Shown: positions 39,548 through 39,874 of the stretch, piece by piece
Layout of the letters: each line of letters begins with the position of its first letter
Numbering within the stretch: the first letter of the stretch is position 1
From: an uncultured Muribaculaceae bacterium
Lineage (GTDB): Bacteria > Bacteroidota > Bacteroidia > Bacteroidales > Muribaculaceae
NCBI GenBank assembly: GCA_944320595.1
Contig: CALUIB010000023.1
Span: 1-39,874, forward strand
DNA length: 39,874 bases
Direction: 5' to 3'
The notes under the pieces: generated by a model
Databases searched by the model: none
Seen by the model: the letters and a program-made list of their open reading frames with translations, nothing else
What the model was told of the DNA's origin: nothing
Made by a program: the position numbers and the translations under genes

Positions 39548-39874
39548 TTAGTCATGCAAATTCCTAATATCTTCTTCGGGTAGCCCTGTAGCCTTGGCTA
39601 TCATCTCGTCGGAAAACCCCATTGATTTCAGATTGCGAGCCACGTCCAGTGCCTTCTCCTTTTGACCTTCCGCCCGGCCCTCAGCTTTCCCTTCTGCTCT
39701 ACCTTCTGCTCTGCCTTCTGCTTTCCCTTCTGCTCTGCCTTCAGCTCGACCTTCCGCCCTGCCTATGGTCAAGCCTTCTGCCCGGCCTTCGTCCAGGCCT
39801 TCCTGGCGGGCTGTGCTGAGGACGTCGTTCTGTATCATGATGGCATTTATGTGCTCGTCGTAGGCGTGGCGTTC
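39548..39874 (-). CDS. C-terminal part of an Rpn family nuclease/putative transposase
   Basis: The frame is open from the right edge of the window: 12 codons (ERHAYDEHINAI) and then 96 more to the stop, so only the C-terminus is seen. It contains nine copies of the tetrapeptide R/K-A-E-G, eight of them in one block, then QKEKALDVARNLKSMGFSDEMIAKATGLPEEDI. This tail, a repeated AEG/EG helix followed by ALxVARNLK...G...I...TGL, is typical of Rpn-type (PD-(D/E)XK) recombination-promoting nucleases and Bacteroides transposase-like proteins. The catalytic domain lies outside the window. The 12-bp DNA repeats could expand or contract in frame. Confidence 0.7.
   Translation of the reverse strand, partial: ERHAYDEHINAIMIQNDVLSTARQEGLDEGRAEGLTIGRAEGRAEGRAEGKAEGRAEGRAEGKAEGRAEGQKEKALDVARNLKSMGFSDEMIAKATGLPEEDIRNLHD
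39665..39760 (-). repeat. Eight tandem 12-bp coding repeats
   Basis: Eight consecutive 12-bp units encode R/K-A-E-G inside the Rpn gene (residues 27-58 from the ATG at 39838). The bases vary at synonymous and R/K sites. Each gain or loss of a unit keeps the frame. Confidence 0.75.

Noticed and set aside
39665-39760. Possible CRISPR-like array
   Set aside because: The 12-bp units are tandem without spacers and lie in frame inside a protein gene.
1-39874. tRNA or rRNA genes
   Set aside because: No cloverleaf with the conserved GGTTCGAATCC-type arm or rRNA sequence was seen in the gaps between genes.

Overview
The window looks like a chromosome segment of a Bacteroidales bacterium, most likely of the Muribaculaceae or a close relative. 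The family assignment is inference. The order-level call rests on several signs: promoters of the Bacteroidetes type (TTTG, about 19-20 bp, TAnnTTTG) precede many genes; ribosome binding sites are mostly absent; there is a six-gene Na+-NQR operon, a TonB-ExbD-ExbD-ExbB operon, DUF4491 and DUF3244 family proteins, and a lipoprotein TPR regulator. Most genes are of moderate GC content. The first 2 kb and parts of 33-34.7 kb are clearly richer in A+T.

Layout. 1-2.1 kb: the last codons of a transposase and its end sequence, then an AT-rich two-gene cassette with a phage-type cytosine-5 DNA methyltransferase. 2.1-11.3 kb, mostly minus strand: a zinc/manganese ABC transporter lacking its permease, a small outer-membrane barrel, a YitT protein, an lrp-suhB-trpS operon, an acetyltransferase, an HD hydrolase, ilvE behind a small secreted protein, and a DUF4491 protein. 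11.4-12.1 kb: a damaged spot in which a short HTH gene is joined to the second half of tatC, directly downstream of a small Tat-signal protein with nine regularly spaced cysteines. 12.17-12.49 kb: no credible protein gene, but a promoter-driven, rod-shaped structured RNA resembling 6S RNA. 12.7-19.3 kb: a TPR protein, a PstS-like lipoprotein and a small membrane protein, then exbB-exbD-exbD-tonB.

19.8-25.8 kb: the complete nqrABCDEF operon, ending in a strong terminator. 25.9-26.6 kb: the decayed end of an IS21-type element. 26.9-32.0 kb: ftsK, a LolA-like carrier, trxB and murI in a row. 32.0-36.9 kb: two palindromic repeats, then a membrane-spanning TPR/HTH lipoprotein regulator divergent from a DUF3244 protein, a small secreted cysteine protein and a secreted thioredoxin-like protein with a long C-terminal region. 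37.0-39.9 kb: a short inverted-repeat element upstream of three small membrane-protein genes, then hsp20 and the C-terminal end of an Rpn-type nuclease with 12-bp coding repeats.

How the genes work together. The NQR complex would export Na+ using NADH. The TonB-ExbB-ExbD complex would use ion-motive force to power outer-membrane transport. The ftsK-lolA-trxB-murI row is housekeeping. The best candidates for undescribed biology are the TPR regulator/DUF3244/cysteine protein/thioredoxin-like locus, the Tat-exported cysteine-repeat protein beside a broken tatC, the 6S-like RNA, and an 18-bp mobile-element end sequence found three times, twice next to promoters.
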